Both the position numbers and the translations under genes were made by a program. A DNA stretch of 64,000 bases from Brachybacterium massiliense (GTDB taxonomy: Bacteria > Actinomycetota > Actinomycetes > Actinomycetales > Dermabacteraceae): positions 186,001 through 250,000 of the forward strand of contig NZ_FXXB01000006.1 of assembly GCF_900184245.1 (NCBI RefSeq), given 5' to 3'. Under the pieces are notes generated by a model that saw nothing but the letters and a program-made list of their open reading frames with translations, had not been told where the DNA came from and ran no database searches. Positions 8,616 through 17,002 of this stretch are shown in pieces (position 1 is the stretch's first letter; each line of letters opens with the position of its first letter).

Positions 8616-9754
8616 GCCCGCGCCGCGCGCTGCTCGCCGGCGTCACCGCGGTCTACCTCGCACGCGCCGCCACGCTCGCCCTGAACCTCGCCGTGATGCC
8701 GCGCCTGCGGCCCTCCGCCCCGCGGCCTCAGGCCCCGACGGTGTCCCTCCTGGTGCCCGCCCGGGACGAGGAGGCGAACCTCCCCGGCCTGCTGCGCGCC
8801 CTCGCCGCCCAGGGGGCCGACGAGATCCTCGTGTTCGACGACGGGCTGAACAGCGCCGGCCTCGACCGGGCCGAGGAGCACGGCGTGCGGGTGCTCTCCT
8901 CGACGCGGCCCGAGGGCTGGGTGGGCCGGAACTGGCCGCTCTGGGAGCTCGCCCGGGCCGCGCGCGGGCAGGTGCTCGTGATCACCGATGCGGATACGGC
9001 ATGGGAGGAGGGCACCCTCGACGCCGTGCTCGCGGCGAAGCGCCGCCTGCGCGCGGACCTGCTCAGCGTGCTGCCCTCGATGCGGGGGCTGACCGTCGGA
9101 ACCCGCCTGCTCTCCCCGCTGACCGAGAACATCGTGCTCACCCTCGCGCCCTGGCCGCTGCTGGCCTGGGACCGGCTGGGCGCGGGCGCGACCAGCGGTG
9201 CGCTGATCGCGATCGACCGCAGCGCCTACCTCGCCACCGGCGGTCATCACGCGCTAGCCGGGGTGATCCAGGACGACATGGCGCTGGGCCGGGCCGTGCA
9301 GCGCCTGCGCCGGGATGGCCGGCCGGGACGGACCCGTCTGGTGCTGGGCGGGCGCCTGTTCGGGGTGCGCAACTACGACTCCTACCGCGACTCGGTGCAG
9401 GGGTTCGGGAAATCCGCCGTGGCCCTCCACGGCGGCTCACGCCTGGCCACGATCGCGACCGTGACCGGGTACGGCCTCTCCCACACGCTGGTGTGGTGCC
9501 TGCGGCCCACACCGTGGGTGCGGGTCCTGCGATTCGCGAGCATCGCCGATCGTGCGGTGGTCGCCGCGGCCACCGGTCGGCGCGGGCCGAAGGACCTCGC
9601 CGAGGGCCTGCTCGGCCCGGTCACGCCCCTGCTCACGCTCCCGGCGCTCGCCGCGGCGCTGCGCAGGACGGTGCGCTGGAAATCCCGCGAGCACGCCGTG
9701 CGGCCAGCGCGGGGCGCACCGGGGGAGAGGCCCGGCGACCCGCCCGGCGTCTGA
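8609..9754 (+). CDS. Family 2 glycosyltransferase, CrtQ-like, membrane-associated
   Basis: The 381-residue product starts at ATG 8609, overlapping the condensing enzyme by 7 nt. A hydrophobic N-terminal helix (~8-30) is followed by a GT-A core opening with VSLLVPARDEEANLPGLLRAL. The metal-binding DADT sits in VLVITDADTAWEEG, and IQDDMALGRAVQ is the likely catalytic acid region. Hydrophobic stretches near the C-terminus suggest a second membrane contact. The layout resembles CrtQ-type and hopanoid-associated GT2 enzymes that glycosylate lipids. The usual DDGSxDGT motif reads DDGLNSAG here, so the nucleotide-sugar loop is atypical. As the last gene of the operon it probably glycosylates the product of the preceding enzymes; this is inferred. 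A convergent adenosine deaminase gene follows 41 nt downstream. Confidence 0.75.
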   Translation: MVSPRRALLAGVTAVYLARAATLALNLAVMPRLRPSAPRPQAPTVSLLVPARDEEANLPGLLRALAAQGADEILVFDDGLNSAGLDRAEEHGVRVLSSTRPEGWVGRNWPLWELARAARGQVLVITDADTAWEEGTLDAVLAAKRRLRADLLSVLPSMRGLTVGTRLLSPLTENIVLTLAPWPLLAWDRLGAGATSGALIAIDRSAYLATGGHHALAGVIQDDMALGRAVQRLRRDGRPGRTRLVLGGRLFGVRNYDSYRDSVQGFGKSAVALHGGSRLATIATVTGYGLSHTLVWCLRPTPWVRVLRFASIADRAVVAAATGRRGPKDLAEGLLGPVTPLLTLPALAAALRRTVRWKSREHAVRPARGAPGERPGDPPGV

Positions 9755-9795
9755 GGCGGGCACCGGCGCTCGGGCCGCAGCCCGGTCGCTGTGCG

Positions 9796-10833
9796 CTAGC
9801 GGGGGAGAGGCTCGGCGGCGAGCCAGTCCCGCACCCCGCCCAGCAGGCGCTGCTTCACGGGCTCGGGCGCGGAGGAGACCCGGATCGAGGAGGCCGCGAG
9901 CTCCGCGAGCTCGGCGTCGTCGAAGCCCACGGCCCGCGCGGTCTCGTACTGATCCAGCAGCCGTGAGCCGAACAGCAGCGGGTCATCCGCCCCGAGCGCG
10001 ATCTGCGCCCCCGCCTCGACCAGGCGCCGCAGAGGCACATCGGCGGCGGTGTCCAGCACGCCGAGGGAGGCGTTCGAGGCCGGGCACACCTCGAGCCCGA
10101 TACCGGCCTCGACAATCCGGTCCAGCAGGCGCGGATCCTCCGCCGCACGCACCCCGTGCCCCAGACGGTGCGGGCCCAGGTGGTCGACCACGTCCCGGAC
10201 GTGCTCGGGCCCCAGCAGCTCCCCGCCGTGCGGCACGGACAGCAGCCCGGCCTCCCGGGCGATCCGGAAGGCGGGGCCGTACTCCGCGGTGGTGCCGCGG
10301 CGCTCGTCGTTGGACAGCCCGAAGCCGACCACCGGTCCCGCGTTGCGCGCCGCGAGCCGTGCCAGGGTGCGCGCATCCAGCGGGTGGCGGGTGCGGGAGG
10401 CGGCCACGATAATCCCGACGCTCACGCCGGTCTCGCGCTCCGAGAGCGCCGCCTGGTCCAGCACGATCTCGAGCGCGGGGGTCAGGCCGCCCACGAAGGG
10501 CGCATAGCTGGTGGGATCCACCTGCAGCTCGAGGCGGCCCGAGCCCTCCGCGGCGTCATCGAGCACCGCCTCGTGCAGGATCCGCCGCATCGCCGCCTCG
10601 GAGTCGACGACGGCGCGCGCCGCGTCGTACTGCCGCTGGAAGCGGAACCAGCCGCGCCGGGTGGGCTCGACCTGCAGCGCGACATCGTCGGTGAGGGAGC
10701 GCGGCAGGCGGATGCCGCGCTCCGCGGCGAGCTCCAGGAGGGTCTGCTGGCGCATCGACCCCGTGAAGTGGAGATGCAGATGCGCCTTGGGCAGCGCCTG
10801 CAGATCGCGGAGCCCGCCGCGGGTGAGGCTCAT
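9796..10833 (-). CDS. add: Adenosine deaminase family protein
   Basis: Adenosine deaminase hydrolyses (deoxy)adenosine to (deoxy)inosine in purine salvage, using one zinc ion in a TIM barrel. The 345-residue protein carries the metal and catalytic motifs in order: [12 protein letters not shown] near the N-terminus (His-x-His), VPHGGE with the catalytic Glu, HRLGHGVRA with the proton-shuttling His, and GADDPLLFG for the last Asp pair. HGGE in place of HAGE and GADDP in place of SDDP are small departures, so adenine or another aminohydrolase substrate cannot be excluded. Its start overlaps the stop of the upstream aminotransferase by 4 nt, so the two form an operon. Confidence 0.85.
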   Translation of the reverse strand: MSLTRGGLRDLQALPKAHLHLHFTGSMRQQTLLELAAERGIRLPRSLTDDVALQVEPTRRGWFRFQRQYDAARAVVDSEAAMRRILHEAVLDDAAEGSGRLELQVDPTSYAPFVGGLTPALEIVLDQAALSERETGVSVGIIVAASRTRHPLDARTLARLAARNAGPVVGFGLSNDERRGTTAEYGPAFRIAREAGLLSVPHGGELLGPEHVRDVVDHLGPHRLGHGVRAAEDPRLLDRIVEAGIGLEVCPASNASLGVLDTAADVPLRRLVEAGAQIALGADDPLLFGSRLLDQYETARAVGFDDAELAELAASSIRVSSAPEPVKQRLLGGVRDWLAAEPLPR

Positions 10834-12074
10834 TCGCTCAGGAGCGCTGCCACCCGGTCGATGCCCTCGACGATGTCGTCATCGGCCAGGGCGTAGGAGA
10901 AGCGCAGGTGGCCGGGTGCGCCGAAGGCCTCGCCGGGCACGGCCGCGACCTCGGCCTCCTCGAGGATCACCGTGGCGAGCTCGGTCGAGGTGGTGACCTT
11001 CTTCCCGCGGATCTCGCGTCCCAGCGCACCGGAGACGTCCGGGAACACGTAGAACGCACCGGTCGGGGTGGGCACCGTGAAGCCGGGCACCGCCGAGAGC
11101 TTCTCGACGATCAGGCGGCGACGGCGGTCGAAGGCCTCGCGCATCTGCTCGACCGGCTCGGAGGGCCCGGTCAGCGCGGCCAGCGCCGCGCGCTGGGCGA
11201 TGTTGTTGACGTGCGAGGTCAGGTGGGACTGCAGGTTGCCGGCCGCCTTGATGACATCGGCCGGGCCCACCATCCATCCCACGCGCCAGCCGGTCATCGC
11301 GAAGGACTTCGCCACCCCGCCCAGCAGGACAGTGGTCTCGGCCAGCTCGGGCACGGCCTTGAGCACCGAGGTGAAGGGCATGCCCTCGTAGGTCAGCGCG
11401 TGGTAGATCTCGTCGGTCACCACCCAGATGCCGTGCTCGAGGGCCCAGCGCCCGATCTCGGCGACCTGCTCGGGGGTGAGCACCGCGCCGGTCGGGTTCG
11501 AGGGGGAGCACAGCACGAGCACGCGGGTGCGCTCGGTGCGCGCCTCCTCGAGCTGGTCCACGGTGGGGATATAGCCCTGGTCCGCTCCCGCCAGCACCGG
11601 CACCTCGACGGCGCCCGCCTGGCGGATCGCCTCGGGATAAGTGGTCCAGTACGGGGCCGGCAGCAGCACCTCGTCGCCCGGATCCAGCAGCGTCGCGAAG
11701 GTCTGGAACACCGCCTGCTTGCCGCCGTTGGTCACCAGCACCTGCGCCGGCTCGATCTCCAGGCCGGTGGTGCTGCTGAACGCCTCGGCCAGCGCGGAGC
11801 GCAGCTCGGGCAGGCCGCCGGTGGCGGAGTAGCGATGCGTGCTGGGATCCTGCGCGGCCTCGATCGCGGCGTCGACGATGTGCTGCGGGGTGGGGAAGTC
11901 CGGCTCACCGGCGCCGAAGCCGATCACGGGACGGCCTGCCGCCTTGAGCGCCTTCGCGGTCGCATCGACGGCGAGGGTCGCCGAGGGCTGGATCGCTCCG
12001 ACGCGCTGCGAGATGCGCGCACGCTCGGAGTCGGGATTGCTGGTCACAGGGGTGCTGGAATCGTCGGTGGTCAC
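10830..12074 (-). CDS. Pyridoxal-phosphate aminotransferase, aspartate type
   Basis: This 414-residue fold-type I, class I/II aminotransferase is of the AspC/AAT Ib type found in actinobacteria. Recognisable parts are [11 protein letters not shown] near residue 55, the [11 protein letters not shown] cofactor-pocket segment, [10 protein letters not shown], the [11 protein letters not shown]sp/Tyr pair, and the Schiff-base lysine at about 256 in [16 protein letters not shown]. It probably transfers the amino group between aspartate and 2-oxoglutarate, though alanine or aromatic substrates are possible. About 20 polar N-terminal residues may be dispensable. The gene sits first in a two-gene minus-strand operon with the adenosine deaminase. 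A repeat-containing spacer separates it from the divergent tRNA-Trp gene. Confidence 0.88.
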   Translation of the reverse strand: MTTDDSSTPVTSNPDSERARISQRVGAIQPSATLAVDATAKALKAAGRPVIGFGAGEPDFPTPQHIVDAAIEAAQDPSTHRYSATGGLPELRSALAEAFSSTTGLEIEPAQVLVTNGGKQAVFQTFATLLDPGDEVLLPAPYWTTYPEAIRQAGAVEVPVLAGADQGYIPTVDQLEEARTERTRVLVLCSPSNPTGAVLTPEQVAEIGRWALEHGIWVVTDEIYHALTYEGMPFTSVLKAVPELAETTVLLGGVAKSFAMTGWRVGWMVGPADVIKAAGNLQSHLTSHVNNIAQRAALAALTGPSEPVEQMREAFDRRRRLIVEKLSAVPGFTVPTPTGAFYVFPDVSGALGREIRGKKVTTSTELATVILEEAEVAAVPGEAFGAPGHLRFSYALADDDIVEGIDRVAALLSE

Positions 12075-12125
12075 ACACCTATCGTGGCAGAGCCGGGGGA
12101 GAGGTGCCAGGACCTGCGCCCATTC

Positions 12126-12183
12126 GGACCCCTCCGATCGCCCCTCCGGACCCCTCCGATCGCCCCTCCGGACCCCTCCGATG
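12126..12183. repeat. 22-bp tandem repeat in intergenic spacer
   Basis: The unit GGACCCCTCCGATCG plus CCCCTCC occurs at 12126-12147 and exactly again at 12148-12169, with a partial third copy to 12183. It lies in the 309-nt spacer between the aminotransferase start and tRNA-Trp. Just after it, from about 12200 to 12250, GGCATCTCCG-type units recur imperfectly. The rest of the spacer holds only the candidate tRNA promoter. Confidence 0.9.
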
Positions 12184-12282
12184 CCGCGGCGAGCGAGCGC
12201 CCCGGCATCCCCGTCGGCATCTCCGCTGACATCTCCGCCGGCATCTGCGGGAGCGGATGTGATGTGATCTGACGCCAGTCGA

Positions 12283-12312
12283 TTCGCACCATCCCCCGGA
12301 GGCTTGTATGCT
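12283..12312 (+). promoter_or_regulatory. Candidate promoter for tRNA-Trp and secE
   Basis: TTCGCA (12283-12288), an 18-nt spacer and TATGCT (12307-12312) form a sigma-A-type promoter. The -10 is good and the -35 is weaker (4 of 6). It lies 71 nt before the tRNA. Confidence 0.5.
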
Positions 12313-12383
12313 GATCGCTGGTCAGAAACGACGGGCTCCTCCAGGGGCTCGCGGATCTACCTCACGAGGCAGGTTCCTCGTGA

Positions 12384-12456
12384 AGGGCAGTGGCGCAATT
12401 GGTAGCGCAGCGGTCTCCAAAACCGCAGGTTGCAGGTTCGAGCCCTGTCTGCCCTG
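12384..12456 (+). tRNA. trpT: tRNA-Trp (CCA)
   Basis: A 73-nt cloverleaf can be folded by eye. The acceptor stem AGGGCAG pairs with CTGCCCT and leaves discriminator G. The D arm contains the AATTGGTAG loop, and the anticodon stem-loop reads GCGGTCTCCAAAACCGC with anticodon CCA. The T arm has the canonical GGTTCGAGCC core with one G-U pair at its base. The CCA tail is not encoded. secE starts 27 nt downstream, the usual actinobacterial trpT–secE–nusG order. Confidence 0.97.
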
Positions 12457-12483
12457 CCGGTCCGGTCGGGGTGATCCGGCCGG

Positions 12484-12786
12484 ATGCGGATGACCTCGAC
12501 GAGATCGGACAGTCCAGACGTGAACTCCCGCCAGAACGCCCCGTCGACGCCCGCAGGCGCCGATGCCCAGGGCACCGGGTCGAAGAACCCGTTCCTGGCC
12601 ATCGGTCTGTTCATCCGCCAGGTCATCGCGGAGCTCCGGAAGGTCGTCACCCCGACCCGTCGCGAGCTGGTGCTGTACTCGATCACGGTTCTGCTGTTCG
12701 TCGTCTTCATGATCCTGCTGATCTTCGGCCTGGACTCCGTGTTCAGCTGGCTCTCCAGGATCGCCTTCACGGTCCCCGACGTGTGA
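12484..12786 (+). CDS. secE: Preprotein translocase subunit SecE
   Basis: SecE is the essential small clamp of the SecYEG channel in the cytoplasmic membrane. The 100-residue protein has a ~35-residue polar lead, then the conserved amphipathic segment [21 protein letters not shown] single transmembrane helix (about 66-88) follows, with a short tail. This is the short one-helix form usual outside proteobacteria. An in-frame ATG 6 nt downstream is an equally possible start. Position between tRNA-Trp and nusG supports the call. Confidence 0.95.
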   Translation: MRMTSTRSDSPDVNSRQNAPSTPAGADAQGTGSKNPFLAIGLFIRQVIAELRKVVTPTRRELVLYSITVLLFVVFMILLIFGLDSVFSWLSRIAFTVPDV

Positions 12787-12862
12787 GCCGCAGGCCGGCC
12801 CGCACCGCGCACCGCACCGTGACCGATCAGTCCCCAGCCGCCAGGAAGGCAGGTTCCCGCCG

Positions 12863-13741
12863 ATGAGCGACCAGACCTCGACCCCCGACGAGTCCTACGA
12901 GAACGTCGACGACTCCCTCTCCTTCTCCGCCTCCCCGCAGGCCGACGCCGCCGCGCCCCAGGACGCCGCTGAGCTCGCCGAGGTCGAGGCCGACGCCGCC
13001 GCGGATCTCGAGGAGAGCGCGGACGAGTCCGACGGCGCCGCGGAGAACGCCGCCGAGGGCGACGACTCCGTCGAGGCCGACGTGGCCGACGAGGACGCAA
13101 CCGCAGAGGGCGCCGCCGACGAGGAGCCCGAGGAGGATCCGCTCGCGCAGCTGAAGATGCACCTGCGCTCGTCGCTCGGCGAGTGGTACGTCATCCACTC
13201 CTACTCCGGTCACGAGAACCGCGTGAAGACCCAGCTCGCCACGCGCACCGAGACCCAGGACATGGAGGACTACATCTTCGAGGTCCAGGTCCCGATGGAG
13301 GACGCGACCGAGGTCAAGAACGGCCAGAAGAAGATCGTCCGCCGCGTCCGCGTGCCCGGATACGTGCTGGTGCGCATGGATCTGACCACCGAGTCCTGGC
13401 GGGTCGTGCGGGACACCCCGGGCGTGACCGGCTTCGTCGGCAACGCCACCGAGCCCACCCCGCTGACCTTCGACGAGATCTACTCGATGCTCGCCCCCTC
13501 CGTCGGCCTGCCGGAGAAGAAGCGCTCCTCGGGCGGCTCCTCGAGCAAGCCCGCCGCCGCGCAGAAGATGCCCGACTTCCACGTCGGCGAGTCCGTCACC
13601 GTCATGGACGGCCCCTTCGAGACCATGCCGGCCACCATCTCCGAGATCCACGCCGAGGCCCAGAAGCTGCAGGTGCTGGTGTCGATCTTCGGTCGCGAGA
13701 CCCCGGTCGAGCTCGGCTTCGACCAGGTCGCCAAGATCTGA
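12863..13741 (+). CDS. nusG: Transcription termination/antitermination factor NusG
   Basis: NusG binds the RNA polymerase clamp helices through its NGN domain and links polymerase to ribosome or Rho through its KOW domain. In this 292-residue protein the NGN domain begins near residue 107 with [16 protein letters not shown]. The KOW segment lies at about 240-292 ([18 protein letters not shown]). The first ~106 residues are a highly acidic Ala/Glu/Asp stretch. Long acidic N-termini are usual in actinobacterial NusG, and this one is among the longer I can recall. AGGAAGG lies upstream of the ATG. Confidence 0.96.
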   Translation: MSDQTSTPDESYENVDDSLSFSASPQADAAAPQDAAELAEVEADAAADLEESADESDGAAENAAEGDDSVEADVADEDATAEGAADEEPEEDPLAQLKMHLRSSLGEWYVIHSYSGHENRVKTQLATRTETQDMEDYIFEVQVPMEDATEVKNGQKKIVRRVRVPGYVLVRMDLTTESWRVVRDTPGVTGFVGNATEPTPLTFDEIYSMLAPSVGLPEKKRSSGGSSSKPAAAQKMPDFHVGESVTVMDGPFETMPATISEIHAEAQKLQVLVSIFGRETPVELGFDQVAKI

Positions 13742-13746
13742 GCGGC

Positions 13747-13764
13747 GCACGGCCCCGGCCGTGC
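13747..13764. terminator. Hairpin after nusG
   Basis: GCACGGCC and GGCCGTGC form an 8-bp inverted repeat 6 nt after the nusG stop, with a CC centre and no U-tract. It may be a weak terminator or attenuator before rplK. Confidence 0.35.
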
Positions 13765-13881
13765 CAGTACGACCAGGATCACTCCCGATCCCGGTCGACG
13801 CCGCCGCGACGTGCAGGTAACGTCGCATCCCGGACCCGTTTCCGCCTCGCGCGAGCGCGGGTCCAGCCGTGGGAGGAGTGC

Positions 13882-13914
13882 ATGATGACCTCCGCCCGGA
13901 CCACACCACAGTAA
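13882..13914 (+). CDS. Putative 10-residue leader ORF before rplK
   Basis: A short reading frame begins with tandem ATGs (13882 and 13885) after a near-perfect GGGAGGAG ribosome site. It encodes MMTSARTTPQ and ends at TAA 13912-13914. The stop overlaps the AAGGA ribosome site of rplK, which starts 9 nt later. The arrangement would let translation of the leader couple to, or mask, rplK initiation. It may be chance; no family is known to me. Confidence 0.4.
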   Translation: MMTSARTTPQ

Positions 13915-13923
13915 GGAAGAGCA

Positions 13924-14355
13924 ATGGCTCCCAAGAAGAAGATCGCGAGCATCATCAAGCTCCAGATCCAGGCCGGCCAGGCCACGCCTGCGCCGCCCGT
14001 GGGTCCCGCGCTCGGCGCTGCCGGCGTGAACATGATGGAGTTCGTGAAGGCCTACAACGATCGCACCGCGGACATGCGCGGCAACATCGTCCCGGTCGAG
14101 ATCACGGTCTACGAGGATCGCTCGTTCACCTTCATCACGAAGACCCCGCCGGCCGCTGAGCTGATCAAGAAGGCCGCAGGCCTCCAGAAGGGCTCGGCGA
14201 CCCCGCACACCGACAAGGTCGGGAAGATCACCCAGGCACAGGTCCGCGAGATCGCGGAGACCAAGATGCCTGATCTGAACGCGAACGACATCGAGGCCGC
14301 GGCGAAGATCGTCGCCGGCACCGCTCGTTCCATGGGCATCACGGTGGAGGGCTGA
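13924..14355 (+). CDS. rplK: 50S ribosomal protein L11
   Basis: L11 forms the GTPase-associated stalk base with 23S rRNA and is required for RelA-type stringent signalling. The 143-residue protein has the proline-rich N-terminal opening [21 protein letters not shown] and a C-terminal RNA-binding domain ending in GTARSMGI, full length for the family. The prolines that affect thiopeptide sensitivity in this segment (PAPPVGP) look conventional. rplA follows after 5 nt. Confidence 0.98.
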   Translation: MAPKKKIASIIKLQIQAGQATPAPPVGPALGAAGVNMMEFVKAYNDRTADMRGNIVPVEITVYEDRSFTFITKTPPAAELIKKAAGLQKGSATPHTDKVGKITQAQVREIAETKMPDLNANDIEAAAKIVAGTARSMGITVEG

Positions 14356-14360
14356 CGACA

Positions 14361-15080
14361 ATGGGTTTCCGTAGCAAGGCTTACAAGAACGGCGCCGCGC
14401 TGATCGAAGAGGGTCGCGCCTACTCCCCGCTGGACGCTCTGCGTCTGGCCCAGAAGTCCTCCCCGGCCAAGTTCGACGCCTCCGTCGAGGTCTCGATGCG
14501 TCTGGGCGTGGACCCCCGCAAGGCGGACCAGATGGTGCGCGGCACCGTCAACCTGCCCAACGGCACCGGCAAGACCGCCCGCGTCATCGTCTTCGCGACC
14601 GGTGCGCAGGCCGACGCCGCCCGTGAGGCCGGCGCCGACGAGGTCGGCGACGACGAGCTGATCGAGAAGGTCGCCGGCGGCTGGACCGACTTCGACGCCG
14701 CTGTGGCGACGCCGAACCTGATGGGCAAGGTCGGCAAGCTGGGCCGCGTGCTGGGCCCCCGCGGCCTCATGCCGAACCCCAAGACCGGCACCGTCACCAT
14801 GGACACCGCCAAGGCCGTGTCCGACATCAAGGGCGGCAAGATCGAGTTCCGCACCGACCGTGCGGCCAACCTGCACTACATCGTCGGCAAGGTCTCCTTC
14901 TCCGACCAGCAGCTGGTCGAGAACTACGTCGCCGCGCTCGACGAGATCCTGCGTCTGAAGCCGTCCGCCTCCAAGGGCCGCTACATCACCAAGATCACCG
15001 TGTCCACCACCATGGGCCCGGGCATCCCGGTCGACGTGAACCGTACGCGCAACCTCCTCGAGGACACCGACGAGGCCTGA
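14361..15080 (+). CDS. rplA: 50S ribosomal protein L1
   Basis: L1 forms the mobile stalk at the E site and represses translation of the L11-L1 mRNA in many bacteria. The 239-residue protein carries the conserved [19 protein letters not shown] segment in domain II and GTGK with the VIVFA strand before it. Length is normal. It is the last gene of the rplKA unit, with a strong hairpin about 70 nt after its stop. Confidence 0.98.
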   Translation: MGFRSKAYKNGAALIEEGRAYSPLDALRLAQKSSPAKFDASVEVSMRLGVDPRKADQMVRGTVNLPNGTGKTARVIVFATGAQADAAREAGADEVGDDELIEKVAGGWTDFDAAVATPNLMGKVGKLGRVLGPRGLMPNPKTGTVTMDTAKAVSDIKGGKIEFRTDRAANLHYIVGKVSFSDQQLVENYVAALDEILRLKPSASKGRYITKITVSTTMGPGIPVDVNRTRNLLEDTDEA

Positions 15081-15149
15081 GCGACGTACGAGCGGTAGGA
15101 GCTCAGGCAGCAGGAACAGCCTGAGCCTCGTCTCCTCCTCGCATCTCGG

Positions 15150-15181
15150 CGCCCCGTCCACCCCCAGCGGTGGGCGGGGCG
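15150..15181 (+). terminator. Terminator after rplA
   Basis: CGCCCCGTCCACC pairs with GGTGGGCGGGGCG over 13 positions (one G-U) around a CCCAGC loop. There is no U-tract, as is common for actinobacterial hairpins. Just upstream, GCTCAGGC (15101-15108) and GCCTGAGC (15119-15126) form a second small inverted repeat. From here to about 15430 I see no gene. Confidence 0.7.
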
Positions 15182-15430
15182 TCGTGCTGTCCGGGGCGGG
15201 GAGAGGCCGGTTCGTCAGTTACTGGCGGGTGGCGTGTCCCTACGGCGATATGACCGTACTGATTCGCCCTGCGCCAGTAGATGACCACGCGCACCCCCGG
15301 GGAGCGGTGGGCAGCGCGCTTCGCGGGCGTCGCCGAGCTCGTCGCGGCCCGGCAGGCCGTGCGGGGGAGCGGCTCCGGACTGTGACGGAGACCGCCGCCG
15401 ACGGCATGGCGCGCGGGGGCGGGTCTGCAC

Positions 15431-15668
15431 TACTGTGGTGCCTACCGAAGACCGCCGGTCGTCGCCCTCCACCCGGAGAGCGACCGAAGAAGTCCCCCTG
15501 GGACGGCCTGCGCAGGTGAAGATGCGACCCGCACGGTCGCGCCCTCCGCGGAGCAGCAGCTCCCGGGGAGCCGGATCGTGCGTGCTGGCCTCGACACTTG
15601 CGTGTCGAGGCCCTTTCCCTTCCTGGGACGCCTTCACCCGGTGGCGAGAGACCTCTGGAAGGAGGGCC
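15431..15668 (+). promoter_or_regulatory. L10-leader-like region before rplJ
   Basis: The ~240 nt before rplJ include ACCGAAGACCGCCGGTC (about 15443-15459), which resembles the conserved core of the ribosomal L10 leader that binds the L10–L12 complex for autogenous control. A perfect 11-bp hairpin follows, GGCCTCGACAC (15587-15597) with GTGTCGAGGCC (15602-15612) and a 4-nt loop, then CCTTTCCCTTCC. That hairpin would suit an attenuator. TACTGT at 15431 may be a -10, without a clear -35. The L10-leader identity is from recalled consensus and should be searched with Rfam RF00557. Confidence 0.6.
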
Positions 15669-16187
15669 ATGGCGAACCCCGAAAAGGTGGACGCCGTCGC
15701 CGAGATCGCGGACCTGTTCCGTGCATCCGACGCCGCCGTCATCACCGAGTATCGCGGGCTCAGCGTGGGGGAGCTCAAGGAGCTCCGCCGCGCACTGGGC
15801 TCCGAGACGACCTACGCCGTGGTGAAGAACACGCTCACGGAGATCGCTGCCCGCGAGGCCGGCATCGACGTGTTCGACGGCACGCTCAGCGGGCCGACCG
15901 CTATCGCCTTCATCAAGGGCGAGCCGGTGGAGCCTGCGAAGGCTCTGCGTGACTTCGCCAAGACCCACGAGAACCTCGTGGTCAAGTCCGGCTACTTCGA
16001 GGGCAAGCTGCTCTCGGAACAGGACGTCCAGATGCTCGCGGACCTCGAGTCCCGCGAGGTCCTGCTGGCCAAGGCCGCCGGCGCCATGAAGGCGTCGATG
16101 TCCAAGGCCGCCGCAGTGTTCGCTGCACCGCTGTCCAAGACGGCGCGCACCGTGGACGCGCTGCGGGCCAAGCAGGAAGCCGCCTGA
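15669..16187 (+). CDS. rplJ: 50S ribosomal protein L10
   Basis: L10 anchors the L7/L12 dimers to L11 and 23S rRNA, and with L12 represses its own mRNA. The 172-residue protein has the family segments [30 protein letters not shown] and [13 protein letters not shown], with a long C-terminal helix for L12 binding. The ATG after GGAGGGCC fixes the start; longer readings would run into the leader hairpins. rplL follows after 147 nt. Confidence 0.97.
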   Translation: MANPEKVDAVAEIADLFRASDAAVITEYRGLSVGELKELRRALGSETTYAVVKNTLTEIAAREAGIDVFDGTLSGPTAIAFIKGEPVEPAKALRDFAKTHENLVVKSGYFEGKLLSEQDVQMLADLESREVLLAKAAGAMKASMSKAAAVFAAPLSKTARTVDALRAKQEAA

Positions 16188-16334
16188 GCCCTCGGGCTCG
16201 CGGCTTCCGCATCCACAGCCTCAGCGCTGTCCCCCGGAGACCCTGACCAGGAGATCCGGACCGCATGACCTGGCGCGTGTGCGCCGCTCTACACCGCAGG
16301 GACGCAGGTCCCGACTACAGGAAGGAACGCCACC

Positions 16335-16724
16335 ATGGCGAAGCTCAGCAACGACGAGCTCATCGAAGCTTTCAAGGAGATGTCCCTCATCGAGCTCTCC
16401 GAGTTCGTGAAGCAGTTCGAGGACGTCTTCGACGTGACCGCCGCCGCCCCCGTGGCCGTGGCCGCTGCCGGTGGCGCCGCCGCCGGTGGTGACGCCCCCG
16501 CCGAGGAGGAGAAGGATGAGTTCGACGTCATCCTCGAGTCCGCTGGCTCCGCGAAGATCGCCGTCATCAAGGAGGTGCGCGGCCTGACCTCGCTCGGCCT
16601 GAAGGAGGCCAAGGCGCTCGTCGACGAGGCTCCCAAGCCCGTCCTCGAGGGTGTCAAGAAGGACGACGCCGAGGCTGCCAAGGCGAAGCTCGAGGAGGCC
16701 GGCGCGACCGTCTCCGTCAAGTGA
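16335..16724 (+). CDS. rplL: 50S ribosomal protein L7/L12
   Basis: L7/L12 is the multicopy stalk protein that recruits translation factors. The 129-residue product has the N-terminal dimerisation domain ([20 protein letters not shown]), a flexible Ala/Gly hinge, and a C-terminal factor-binding domain with [20 protein letters not shown] and the closing GATVSVK. AGGAAGGA lies upstream. A strong terminator follows, ending the rplJL unit before an unrelated protease gene. Confidence 0.98.
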   Translation: MAKLSNDELIEAFKEMSLIELSEFVKQFEDVFDVTAAAPVAVAAAGGAAAGGDAPAEEEKDEFDVILESAGSAKIAVIKEVRGLTSLGLKEAKALVDEAPKPVLEGVKKDDAEAAKAKLEEAGATVSVK

Positions 16725-16777
16725 TCACCGGCGTGCGCCCGGCGCACGCCTGATCCGACGGCAGTCGCACTGCTCCT

Positions 16778-16811
16778 GAAGGGCCGTCCCGCATCTGCGG
16801 GGCGGCCCTTC
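16778..16811 (+). terminator. Terminator after rplL
   Basis: GAAGGGCCGTCCCGC pairs with GCGGGGCGGCCCTTC around ATCT (one G-U pair), followed by TGCATG. It separates the ribosomal operon from the protease gene. Confidence 0.85.
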
Positions 16812-16937
16812 TGCATGTCCTCGGGCCTCCAGCGGCGTGACGGCACCCCCGGACATCCAGGTCGCCCCGGCCGTGCCCCGTCGGCCCGCCGCCCCTGCGC
16901 CGTCACCTATTCGTGACCTTCGGGCGAGGACGATCGG

Positions 16938-16966
16938 CTGAAAGTTCTCTGAACGCTCCCTAAGCT
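16938..16966 (+). promoter_or_regulatory. Candidate promoter of the subtilase gene
   Basis: CTGAAA (16938-16943), a 17-nt spacer and TAAGCT (16961-16966) form a plausible promoter. The expected transcript start near 16973 would leave only ~9 nt before ATG 16982, so it favours the GTG start at 17003. Confidence 0.45.
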
Positions 16967-17002
16967 GGTCGGGCTTATGTCATGAATCACTCGGGGGTCC
17001 CT

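Noticed and set aside
12357..13100. Minus-strand frame over tRNA-Trp and secE
   Set aside because: Its C-terminal part is simply the antisense translation of the tRNA, and the rest is Arg/Pro-rich noise.
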